Shown here piece after piece: positions 25,556-34,166 of a stretch of 64,000 bases of DNA. The DNA is taken from NCBI GenBank assembly GCA_022648295.1, contig JALCME010000022.1, positions 1-64,000 on the forward strand, written 5' to 3'. Under the pieces are notes generated by a model that saw only the letters and a list, made by a program, of their open reading frames with translations, was not told the DNA's origin and searched no databases. This DNA is from Bacteroides sp. GTDB taxonomy: Bacteria > Bacteroidota > Bacteroidia > Bacteroidales > Bacteroidaceae. Position 1 is the stretch's first letter. Each line of letters opens with the position of its first letter. The position numbers were made by a program, and so were the translations under genes.

Positions 25556-27844
25556 TTATTTATGAGTGCTAAGTTCTTTAACCTCATAGTTCGGTTGAAG
25601 CACATAATGATCTTTTTCAATAACATGTTGTTGTTTTAAAATGAAGCTCCCTTGCAATCGTATATCTTTAGAAGATGCACCTACCTTAATTTGATATATC
25701 CCTTTGTCGACAACCCATTCACTTGAATCGTTCCAGAAAGATGAGAGAGAACGTCCATGAAGTTCAAAACAGACCGTTTCACTCTCACCCGGCTTAAGCT
25801 CCTTTGTCTTCACAAAGGCTTCCAGCTCCTGTTCAGGTTTTTCTATGTTATCAGTAGGTGCGCTAAGGTATACCTGTACCACTTCTTTTCCGTTATAATG
25901 TCCGGCATTAGTAAGAGTCACTTTTCCTTTTAGCGTAAGGGCTGATTCATTAAAGTTCAATTGGAGATTGGAGTATTTGAAGTTGGTATATGACAATCCA
26001 TAGCCAAATGCATACGAAGGGGTTACATTGAATGAGTCATAGTAACGATAGCCTACATAAATGCCTTCATTATAGAAAGAATTTATTGGATCAGCGGCAG
26101 GTTCACCCGGAAAAGTAGTAGCTGATGGTACGTCACTGTATTTTTCAGGGAAAGTGACTGGTAGTTTTCCTGATGGGGTTATATTGCCTTTTATAATCTC
26201 CGCTAAAGCATCCGCACCTTTTTGTCCACTTTGCCAAGCCAGTAATATGGCGTCGGGGAGCTCTTTCCAACTCGTGGTTTCTATTACGCTACCTATATTT
26301 AAAACGACTATTACTTTTTTACCTTGTTCATGACAGCTTTTACAGACTTCTTCAACTAATTCTTTTTCCGTATCGGAAAGCAAAAAATAATCTTGCTCTT
26401 TTCGATCCCATCCTTCTCCTGCGTTGCGTCCTACTGTTATAATAGCTACATCACTTTGAGCTGTTTGGCGGCGAATTGTTTCGGGAGACAAAACCGGTTC
26501 TTTGGCAAAATCCACTGCATGTTTCTTGTCCTCTTTTGCTGCTGTGCGTAGTGAGTCGGCAAAATGTATATAGTAGGATTCCAAAGAAGCATTTACTTTA
26601 AAGCCGGATTGTTTTAGTGTTTCGTTTAATGAGGCTGTATAATTATAGTTGACTTCTCCGCTACCTGTTCCTCCCGGGATGAAACTATACGATGTTTTAC
26701 CGAATAATGCAACCCTGTTTTTCTTCTTGAGCGGCAAACAATTATTTTTGTTACTCAACAATGTGATGCCTTCTTCCGCTGCTTTAAGTGCGGTAAGGGC
26801 ATGAGCTGTAAGATCAGGGCTATTTGTATAATGATAGTTTTTAAAACGAGGGGTTTGAACCACATAGTTAAGTATGCGTTTGATATTTCGGTCAAGAATA
26901 CTTTCACTTAAGCGATGAGTCTTCACAGCTTGCAAAAGTTCTTCCCTCTGATAGCATCCTGGCATGAGCATGTCGTTACCGGCATACATTTGAGATGTAG
27001 CATCCGTGCCACTCCACCAATCGGTAGTGACCATACCTTTGAATCCCCATTCATCACGCAATATAGTAGTGAGTAATTCCCTGTTTTCCGCAGTATGAAA
27101 ACCATTCACCCTGTTGTAAGAAGACATCACCACCCACGGATTGGATTCTTTAATTGCAATTTCAAATCCTCTTAAATAGATTTCCCGTAAAGCCCGTTGG
27201 CTGATAATTTCGTTTATGGATTTACGGTTGGTTTCCTGATTATTGGCCACAAAGTGCTTCACGCAAGCTCCTATGCCGTTGGATTGCAAACCTCTTACCA
27301 TTGCAGCTCCCATTTTTCCACTTAATAACGGGTCCTCTGAATAATATTCAAAATTGCGTCCTGCAAGAGGGTTTCGCTGAATATTCATCGCGGGAGAGAG
27401 GAGTACATCACATCCATATTCTAAAACTTCATTACCCATTGCTTTCCCCACTTCTTCCACGAGTGAAGTATTCCATGTTGAGGCCAACACTGTGGCTGTA
27501 GGATATGCAATACAATAATGGGGCTTCTTATTCCCCGAGGATAGCGGATCAATACGGAGTCCGGCAGGTCCATCTGCCATAACAGTGGGAGTTATGCCTA
27601 AGTGGGGTATATCATACGTGCATCCGGCAATGCCATTGATTATGACCGTAGCTTTACCTTGGGGAGGATTTGTCCAGGTATCATCACCAAGTCCCGTCAC
27701 AATATTTACTTTCTCTTGTAATGTCATTGCAGCTATAACACTATCCGTATTGTCTTTACCTAATTGTGGCAAATGCTTAATGACTTGCGCATTTAAAGCA
27801 CTGGCAATTAGTAATGTTGAAAAACAAATGGTTGTTTTCTTCAT
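25556..27844 (-). CDS. GH3 beta-glucosidase, periplasmic
   Basis: The 762 residues begin with a signal peptide (1-20, cleavage near LNAQ). A GH3 N-terminal barrel follows, with KHF (196-198) and the nucleophile Asp275 in MVTTDWWSG. The alpha/beta sandwich domain (about 370-590) holds NAGEGWDRKEQDY. A C-terminal fibronectin-III-like domain closes the protein (about 640-745, with ELKPGESETVCFEL). It should release glucose from beta-gluco-oligosaccharides made by the GH16 partner in the same operon. Xylosidase activity is possible, because GH3 specificity is broad. Confidence 0.93.
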   Translation of the reverse strand: MKKTTICFSTLLIASALNAQVIKHLPQLGKDNTDSVIAAMTLQEKVNIVTGLGDDTWTNPPQGKATVIINGIAGCTYDIPHLGITPTVMADGPAGLRIDPLSSGNKKPHYCIAYPTATVLASTWNTSLVEEVGKAMGNEVLEYGCDVLLSPAMNIQRNPLAGRNFEYYSEDPLLSGKMGAAMVRGLQSNGIGACVKHFVANNQETNRKSINEIISQRALREIYLRGFEIAIKESNPWVVMSSYNRVNGFHTAENRELLTTILRDEWGFKGMVTTDWWSGTDATSQMYAGNDMLMPGCYQREELLQAVKTHRLSESILDRNIKRILNYVVQTPRFKNYHYTNSPDLTAHALTALKAAEEGITLLSNKNNCLPLKKKNRVALFGKTSYSFIPGGTGSGEVNYNYTASLNETLKQSGFKVNASLESYYIHFADSLRTAAKEDKKHAVDFAKEPVLSPETIRRQTAQSDVAIITVGRNAGEGWDRKEQDYFLLSDTEKELVEEVCKSCHEQGKKVIVVLNIGSVIETTSWKELPDAILLAWQSGQKGADALAEIIKGNITPSGKLPVTFPEKYSDVPSATTFPGEPAADPINSFYNEGIYVGYRYYDSFNVTPSYAFGYGLSYTNFKYSNLQLNFNESALTLKGKVTLTNAGHYNGKEVVQVYLSAPTDNIEKPEQELEAFVKTKELKPGESETVCFELHGRSLSSFWNDSSEWVVDKGIYQIKVGASSKDIRLQGSFILKQQHVIEKDHYVLQPNYEVKELSTHK

Positions 27845-27922
27845 TGAGTATGTTTTTGTATTTATAGTTTAAAGAAGCTGTGCCAGATTTTATTTATCTA
27901 TTTTTTTTGGCCTTGTAAATTA

Positions 27923-27953
27923 AAAAAGATAATTCTCTGAAATTAAGATCTTT
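27923..27953 (-). terminator. Hairpin with U-run inside PUL 1, between susD and the GH3 gene
   Basis: On the minus strand AAAGAT-CTT-AATT pairs with AATT-ATCTTT around a 6-base loop and runs into TTTTTT. A wider repeat, AAAGAAGCTGTG at 27957-27968 and 27871-27882 in opposite orientation, encloses it. It may let part of the transcripts stop after susCD. Confidence 0.5.
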
Positions 27954-27977
27954 CGACACAGCTTCTTTTTTTAGTAA

Positions 27978-29528
27978 CTAATAGTTTTTATTTTGTATAA
28001 GTACACCGTAAGATAAATCTATCTGATTTTGTGGAATAGGATAAAAATTATTCTTTGGTGAAACAAACCCTTGTGAAGCTAAAACGGTCTTAGCCTGCCC
28101 CGTGCGGACCAAGTCAAAGAAACGATCGTTTTCAAAAGCCAGTTCAAAGCGTCTTTCATTCCAAATCAGTTGTTTGGTGAGATTTTCCTCGGTATATGGA
28201 GTTGCATAAGCTCTATTACGAACTTTATTGATTGATTTTACCGCTTCACCGATATTACTAAGATTGAATTCGGCTTCTGCATCGATCAATAAAACGTCGG
28301 CATATCGAAATAATCTTGGATTTTGTTCTATAGAGGTCATCCACCCTCCAAGTCCTGTTTCATCATCTTTAGGAACATAAACTTTAAAGTTATATCTTGC
28401 CGGTTTGTATCCCGCAGTTCCTGCTTTGGTTCCTGAAAGAGTTTCCGTACCATCTATTGTACGACCGTCAGGCAGAACTTCTCCCCGATATGCAATGGAG
28501 GCTTTATACCTCACTCCATCATCAGTGCGTGCTTCCCAATCAGCAATGAGTTGATCTGTGGGAACGTTAAAACCCCAACCTGCAAATGATCCGCCCCGAA
28601 CCCATTGGTATACTGCATAGGCACTTCTGTTTACTCCACCAGCTAGCTTAGATGCTCCACATTGAGCTTCCAGAATAGATTCGTCACAATTCTCGTTTTT
28701 TATTCTGAACAAATTAAAGAAACTGGCCTCTCCGTCTTTATCATAGAGAGAGAATATTCCATGGGCAATAACGTCATCGGTCAAATCTTTTACGTCTTGC
28801 CACGTTGTGCCGTTTATGGCTTGTCCGTCTTCCATGAAGTTTGCACCGGAAGCTTCATACATTTTTACTTTTGCAAGTAATGCTTTGGCTGCCCATGAGG
28901 TTACACGTCCTTTCATATCCGCAGACCAAGCTGTCAGTGGTAGGTTTTTAATTCCATATTCAAGATCTTTTTCAATGAAAGAGTATACTTCCGGAATAGA
29001 TGATTTTGCAATATTATAGTCATTATTTGCCGGAAGCCCGTCATAAACAACCACTTCTCCAAATGTCCGCACCAATTCGAAGTAAATCCACGCACGGATA
29101 AAGCGTGCTTCTCCTATAAGGCTTGCTTTTTTTGTTTCATCAATGCTCATATTGCCAATATTGGTGATGGCTTGGTTGCATACATTAATAACACCATACC
29201 TTGATTTCCAGAAGGTGTCGAAGATCGTCATTGAAGGAGTGAACTGGAAATTTACTATTTTATCCAGATCTGGTTGATCATCAGGTGTACTTCCTTTGGC
29301 TGTATTCCCCGATGCCATTTCTTCCAATGCAAAAGTTGTCGGTTCAAAGAAAGGCCAGTCACATAGCTTACCGTAACATGCTACAATGGCGGAAGTCGCA
29401 TCGTCTTCTGTTTGCCAAAATTCTTGTTGAGGAGTTTGTGCATATGGATCAAAGTCCATTTTGCCTTCACATGATGCCAGTATTCCACTAATCAAAAGAA
29501 AAGCTGGTATATATATTCTATTTTTCAT
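27978..29528 (-). CDS. SusD-family glycan-binding lipoprotein (PUL 1)
   Basis: It is the surface lipoprotein that works with SusC to capture glycan. From ATG 29528 the protein is 516 residues, with a lipobox ending at GILASC. A SusD-like N-terminal domain with TPR helices follows (TEDDATSAIVACYGKLCDW; ARFIRAWIYFELVRTFGEVV). The C-terminal RagB/SusD region has LIWNERRFELAFENDRFFDLVR. An earlier Met at 29558 would bury the signal peptide and is less likely. It follows susC by 31 bases. Confidence 0.93.
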   Translation of the reverse strand: MKNRIYIPAFLLISGILASCEGKMDFDPYAQTPQQEFWQTEDDATSAIVACYGKLCDWPFFEPTTFALEEMASGNTAKGSTPDDQPDLDKIVNFQFTPSMTIFDTFWKSRYGVINVCNQAITNIGNMSIDETKKASLIGEARFIRAWIYFELVRTFGEVVVYDGLPANNDYNIAKSSIPEVYSFIEKDLEYGIKNLPLTAWSADMKGRVTSWAAKALLAKVKMYEASGANFMEDGQAINGTTWQDVKDLTDDVIAHGIFSLYDKDGEASFFNLFRIKNENCDESILEAQCGASKLAGGVNRSAYAVYQWVRGGSFAGWGFNVPTDQLIADWEARTDDGVRYKASIAYRGEVLPDGRTIDGTETLSGTKAGTAGYKPARYNFKVYVPKDDETGLGGWMTSIEQNPRLFRYADVLLIDAEAEFNLSNIGEAVKSINKVRNRAYATPYTEENLTKQLIWNERRFELAFENDRFFDLVRTGQAKTVLASQGFVSPKNNFYPIPQNQIDLSYGVLIQNKNY

Positions 29529-29559
29529 ATTTTCGGATATTAGAAAATTGATTATCATA

Positions 29560-32500
29560 CTAAAAACTTAGGTTCAAGCCAATGCTGTATACCGAGGACA
29601 AGGGGTAAGTATTTCTATCAACTCCTGTCATTAAAGGAGACCCACCTACTTCCGGGGAAAATCCGTTGTATTTTGTCAGAGTAAAGGGATTTTCTGCATT
29701 TAAATAGATGCGTAGCTTCTTCACAGAGAGTTTGGTGAGTAATGATGCAGGCAGAGAATATCCCAGCTGGATGCTTTTTACTCTGAGATAGCTTCCACTT
29801 TCTACGTAGAATGAGCTCGGAGTGGTTGGATTAGACCATGATGCAGAAGGGTAGGAGTTGGAAGTGTTTTCACCATGCCACCTATGATTTACAAAATCCT
29901 TATCGAAATTCTCTGTTCCATAACGGAACATCCGGTTTGCATTAAAAAGATCATTACCGGCAACCCCTTGTATGGAGATTGAGGCGTCAAATCCTTTATA
30001 GGCAACATTTGCATCGAATCCATAGAAGAAAGGAATATTAGGATCGCCAATTTGAGTACGGTCAAGTTCATCTATTACTTTATCTTTATTCAAGTCCGCA
30101 TAGATCAAGTCACCCGGTTTGCTCCCAGGTAAGTGAGGAGTACTTTCTATTTGAGCTTCGTTTTGGAATACTCCCACTGCCTTGTATCCATAGAAAGTAC
30201 CTATAGGGTTACCTAATGTGCTGTAAGTGATGTTATCACTGTCATCATATTTCCCATAAATTCCGTTTGCACCGTTTGCATTGATTTTTTTCAATTCATT
30301 ATGATTGTAGGTGAAATTGCCTGATATGGCATATTGTAATCCATAAGAAGTGATATTGTTCCACCCCAGACTTATTTCTAAACCTGTATTATTAATTGTT
30401 GCGTTGTTTCCCCATACTCCGTCGGAATTAAGTCCGGAACTACCTAAATTAGTAAGTGGAAAGACTGCATTTTTAGTATCTTTTGAATAAAAATCTACTG
30501 TTGCAGAGAAGCGGGATTTAAACATGCGAAGGTCCACACCTGCATTAAGTTCATGAACTGTTTCCCATTTTAGATTTGGATTGTACATATTGGTTACTGT
30601 ACCAGGGTACATCACCTTTCCGTTACCAGTGTTTTGTCCATTGCCAAAAACTACTGCATAATAGTCTGAATGATCAATTGTTGGTACATAGATATTTGAT
30701 GGAATATTCCCATTTCCGATGATACCCCAGCTTGCCCGCAATTTTAGGAAGTCTATGTTGTTGTATTGCTTCATAAAAGATTCTTCGGACATAACCCAAC
30801 CTAAACCAACCGATGGAAACCATCCCCAACGATTACTGGAAGGGAACTTAGTTGAACCATCTCTGCGGAGGGTCGCATTAATGAGGTATTTATTCTTATA
30901 ATCATAACTTATACGCCCCATATAGGATACGGATACATCTTTATTTCCATCATCTGATACCGAAGCGGAATAATCCTCATCAATGCGTGGCATGCTGAGA
31001 AATAAATAGCTATGGTTTATTTTCGGCAAATCTTTAAGTCCTTGCGCAGCGGCATATAGATAATCTGTCTCAGTAGATTGGTATGAGGTTCCTATCATAA
31101 CTTTCAAATTATGGGAGTCACCTATTTTTTTAGAGTAGGTGAGGGTATTGTCCCAATAAAGGTTTAGATTTTGATTCCGGCTTTTGCTCATATTATTCTT
31201 ATCGGAATTTTGGAATTCCGTAACGTAATAAATAGGAGTAAAATAAATGTAATTACTCATTCCGGGATTGAAAGATATATCTGTTTTTAAAGTAAATGAT
31301 TTCAATACATCGGCTTCTAAATAAGCATTGACAATGCCATCAATTTTGGTTTGCCACTGGTAGTCATAATACAAAGAAGCAGAAGGATTTGGCATTGTGC
31401 CGGATATATTATCTACATTAGGATCAGTCCATGTGCCATCAGCTTTCTTTGGTGCATAAATAGGTAAAGCTTTATAAGCATCAAGAATGACGCCTGTATT
31501 TACAGGGTTGGATTTTGCAGCTTGCACGATGACGCTGATACCAGCCCGGAAATGTTTGGTAATATCTACGTCATATTTTGTTCTTAAACCTATTTTTGAA
31601 AAGTTGTTTTTATCTACCAATCCGTTTTCTTTGAGGTGGGTGAGCCCAAAACTATATCGTGAATTATCACTACCACCTGTAACTCCCAAATCTTCGGAGT
31701 TGGTCCATGAACCGGCAAATATATCGTCGAAATAGTTATGTGAAGTATAATCTGAAGCATTCAGACGTCTGCTATCACCTATTTGCTCCATCTTTTCATT
31801 ATACAAGGTGATGTATTCAGCTCCATTGGCCATTTTTATCAGGTTTGATGCCTTTTTATATCCCATGTAAGTATTGAATGTAACAGTTGGTTTGGTATTT
31901 GAGGTACCATGTTTTGTGGTTACAATGACAACACCTCCAGCGGCGCGCACTCCATATATTGCAGCAGATGAAGCGTCTTTCAAGATGGAGATATTCTCAA
32001 TATCGTTCGGTCCAAGATAATTGATATTGTCAACAATGACACCATCTACAACAAACAACGGATTACAACCATCTGTGACGGTGCCTAATCCACGAATTCT
32101 GATCTGTGGAGCTGATCCCGGGTCACCGGTATTCGTAACTTGTACACCAGCTACCTTACCTTGCAAAGCCTGAGCAACATTTTGAACGGTTTGTCCGGTT
32201 ATACTCTTTGATTCCACTGTGGAAATAGAACCTGTAAGATCACGTTTTCTGGAAGATCCATATCCGATTACTACTACTTCATTGAGCAGTTTATTGTCTT
32301 CTTTGAGTGTTACGTTAAGAGTCTGTTTATTTCCTACATAGATGTTTTGTGTACCATATCCTATAAAGGAGACTTCCAGTGTAGAATTAACCGGAACGTT
32401 TAGTACAAATTCTCCGTTTTTATTAGATATTGTGCCAATAGCGGTATTTACGACTTTAACATTGGCTCCAATCACTCCTTCGCCAGACTCGTCCACTATT

Positions 32501-32847
32501 TTACCGGTGATGCGTTTTCCGGTATCAGTAGCACTGGCTCTTTTTTTTAGTATAATCTGCTTACCGCTAATTTCAAATGTTATATCCGTATTCTCAAAAG
32601 TTTGTTTTAAAATGTTTTCAATATTATTGTCTTCTTTCTTTATTGTTAGCTTTTGGGAAAGATTGATTGTGTTGTCGAAAACAAATGTATATTCGGTTTG
32701 ATTTTCTATTTCTTTAATGAGTTGTTTTAAAGTAATATCTCCACTGGATATATGTACTTTTTTCAGGTCTTGCGCCCATCCCGAAGAAGCGGGTAACAGA
32801 CACATTAGCATACATATGCTACATACAAATGATTTAAAGTTTAACAT
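29560..32847 (-). CDS. SusC-family TonB-dependent transporter with STN domain (PUL 1)
   Basis: The protein (1095 aa from ATG 32847) imports oligosaccharides through the outer membrane with TonB energy. In order it has a signal peptide, an STN domain (about 28-100, ISSGDITLKQLIKEIENQTE) used to signal to FecR, a carboxypeptidase-regulatory-like domain (GKIVDESGEGVIGANVKVV), and a plug with the RIRGLG, FVVDGV and ILKDASSAAIYG hallmarks. The barrel ends in SVYSIGLNLSF. The ATG at 32874 lies in a possible -7 box (TATTTTTG on the minus strand, 32872-32879), so 32847 is preferred. Confidence 0.95.
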   Translation of the reverse strand: MLNFKSFVCSICMLMCLLPASSGWAQDLKKVHISSGDITLKQLIKEIENQTEYTFVFDNTINLSQKLTIKKEDNNIENILKQTFENTDITFEISGKQIILKKRASATDTGKRITGKIVDESGEGVIGANVKVVNTAIGTISNKNGEFVLNVPVNSTLEVSFIGYGTQNIYVGNKQTLNVTLKEDNKLLNEVVVIGYGSSRKRDLTGSISTVESKSITGQTVQNVAQALQGKVAGVQVTNTGDPGSAPQIRIRGLGTVTDGCNPLFVVDGVIVDNINYLGPNDIENISILKDASSAAIYGVRAAGGVVIVTTKHGTSNTKPTVTFNTYMGYKKASNLIKMANGAEYITLYNEKMEQIGDSRRLNASDYTSHNYFDDIFAGSWTNSEDLGVTGGSDNSRYSFGLTHLKENGLVDKNNFSKIGLRTKYDVDITKHFRAGISVIVQAAKSNPVNTGVILDAYKALPIYAPKKADGTWTDPNVDNISGTMPNPSASLYYDYQWQTKIDGIVNAYLEADVLKSFTLKTDISFNPGMSNYIYFTPIYYVTEFQNSDKNNMSKSRNQNLNLYWDNTLTYSKKIGDSHNLKVMIGTSYQSTETDYLYAAAQGLKDLPKINHSYLFLSMPRIDEDYSASVSDDGNKDVSVSYMGRISYDYKNKYLINATLRRDGSTKFPSSNRWGWFPSVGLGWVMSEESFMKQYNNIDFLKLRASWGIIGNGNIPSNIYVPTIDHSDYYAVVFGNGQNTGNGKVMYPGTVTNMYNPNLKWETVHELNAGVDLRMFKSRFSATVDFYSKDTKNAVFPLTNLGSSGLNSDGVWGNNATINNTGLEISLGWNNITSYGLQYAISGNFTYNHNELKKINANGANGIYGKYDDSDNITYSTLGNPIGTFYGYKAVGVFQNEAQIESTPHLPGSKPGDLIYADLNKDKVIDELDRTQIGDPNIPFFYGFDANVAYKGFDASISIQGVAGNDLFNANRMFRYGTENFDKDFVNHRWHGENTSNSYPSASWSNPTTPSSFYVESGSYLRVKSIQLGYSLPASLLTKLSVKKLRIYLNAENPFTLTKYNGFSPEVGGSPLMTGVDRNTYPLSSVYSIGLNLSF

Positions 32848-32871
32848 TGTACAAATATTTAAGGTATAAAA

Positions 32872-33008
32872 CAAAAATAATCATTATCTTTGCCTATATA
32901 TAATGCAAGTGACCCCTGACATATTTGCTTATTAGCAAATATATAATTCGTCTCAGGTCGCATTTCTTAGGATGCAGGAGATGGCGGTCTTCTGCATCTG
33001 TGTTTTAG
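32872..33008 (-). promoter_or_regulatory. Leader between fecR and susC of PUL 1
   Basis: Two minus-strand -7-like boxes (TATTTTTG at 32872-32879, TATATTTG at 32936-32943), an ATATTTGCT/AGCAAATAT hairpin (32921-32942) and a GATGCAG/CTGCATC hairpin (32971-32998) are packed in 134 bases. The susC promoter, perhaps sigma-specific, should be here. Which box is used is not clear. Confidence 0.4.
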
Positions 33009-33977
33009 TTATTTACATACTATGATGGCCTCCTCTCCATTGACAGAATAATTGATTGGGGTAATTTTATTAATAATCTCGAGCATTTCTTTGAAAGATT
33101 CTGTTTTTATTGTCATCCAATATTTCTTATTTGCAGGCATATTGCGAAGCTGTATATTCACTCCATACCACTTTTCCATTTTATGCACTACATTTGTAAG
33201 ATCTTCTCCTTGTATTTTTAATTTTCCGACATGCCACAGTGCTTCTTCTTCTGCATCACAAGATGCGAGTATAAGCTTATTGCAATCTGAGCGTGGAACA
33301 ACGACTTTCTGGTTAGGATGCATGTTAACCATCACTTTATTCATATCGGCTGATAGTATGCTTATACTTCCTCTTAAAAGGGCTACTTCTATGTTTTTAT
33401 TGTCACTATAATTATTCACATTGAAAGCTGTCCCATGAACAGCTACTTTAATATTGCCTACTGTAACCAGAAACTGATGCTCCGGATCTTTTACTACATC
33501 GAAAAAAGCTTCCCCTTTTACAGTTACGGCCCGGTTCGTTCGACTAAAGTCAGTTGTATAGGCTAATTGGGAACCTGAATTTAAAAGGACTGTACTACCA
33601 TCCGGTAATATTGTTTCAGCTTTTTGTCCTTTAGGTGCCTTTACAATGATGAGTTTGCTTGTTTCTTTTTCAGGGAAGAAGGATAGAAATAATGTAAATC
33701 CGATCAATAAAGCTATACTGGCAGCTATACCGACGGCTCGATATAAATCCTTTAAGGTATACGTTTTCATCTGATAGATGCCTTTTCTGATTCGTTGCCA
33801 TGTCTGTTCTTTATCAGGTACTGATGAAGAATGGTGTGCAAGTAGCCAACTTTCATTTAATTCTTGAAATTCGGCTTCATTGTTTTCATTCGCTTTTCTC
33901 CATGTAGTGAGTTCTGCTTCTTCTTGTGAAGTTGCATTCCCTGATAAATATTTGGCTATGAGCGTATATTTTTCCAT
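33009..33977 (-). CDS. FecR-type anti-sigma factor (PUL 1)
   Basis: The 322-residue protein has a cytoplasmic N-terminal region (1-80, binds sigma), one membrane helix (about 84-106), and a FecR domain (about 112-215, with VTVKGEAFFDVVKDPEHQFLV and VHGTAFNV). A C-terminal DUF4974 domain (about 250-322) would contact the STN domain of SusC. The order is standard for the Bacteroidetes sigma/anti-sigma systems that sense a glycan. It precedes susC by 134 bases on the same strand. Its expected sigma partner is the ECF sigma at 22672, at the other end of the locus. Confidence 0.94.
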   Translation of the reverse strand: MEKYTLIAKYLSGNATSQEEAELTTWRKANENNEAEFQELNESWLLAHHSSSVPDKEQTWQRIRKGIYQMKTYTLKDLYRAVGIAASIALLIGFTLFLSFFPEKETSKLIIVKAPKGQKAETILPDGSTVLLNSGSQLAYTTDFSRTNRAVTVKGEAFFDVVKDPEHQFLVTVGNIKVAVHGTAFNVNNYSDNKNIEVALLRGSISILSADMNKVMVNMHPNQKVVVPRSDCNKLILASCDAEEEALWHVGKLKIQGEDLTNVVHKMEKWYGVNIQLRNMPANKKYWMTIKTESFKEMLEIINKITPINYSVNGEEAIIVCK

Positions 33978-34106
33978 TAATATATCATTTATTAAATAGA
34001 CACGTAAGTTTATAGATACCCTTATAAAAAATTAAAGGAAAATCTGAAAATCTTTTGTTTCTAATTGTTTTTTGATATATATAGAGTATCTTATCGAAAC
34101 TTTGTT

Positions 34107-34137
34107 TACATTTGCAGTATCTGACACTACTGTCAGA
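34107..34137 (+). promoter_or_regulatory. Promoter with TetR-type operator
   Basis: A -7 box TACATTTG (34107-34114) is followed at 34120-34137 by the perfect 18-bp palindrome TCTGACA-CTAC-TGTCAGA, placed on the transcription start. The TetR gene of the same operon (38368) is the natural candidate to bind it. Confidence 0.65.
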
Positions 34138-34166
34138 CTTATATATCAATCATAAATGAAAGATGT

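Noticed and set aside
32884..32891. TATCTTTG on the plus strand within the susC leader
   Set aside because: No plus-strand gene follows; it is likely a chance match.
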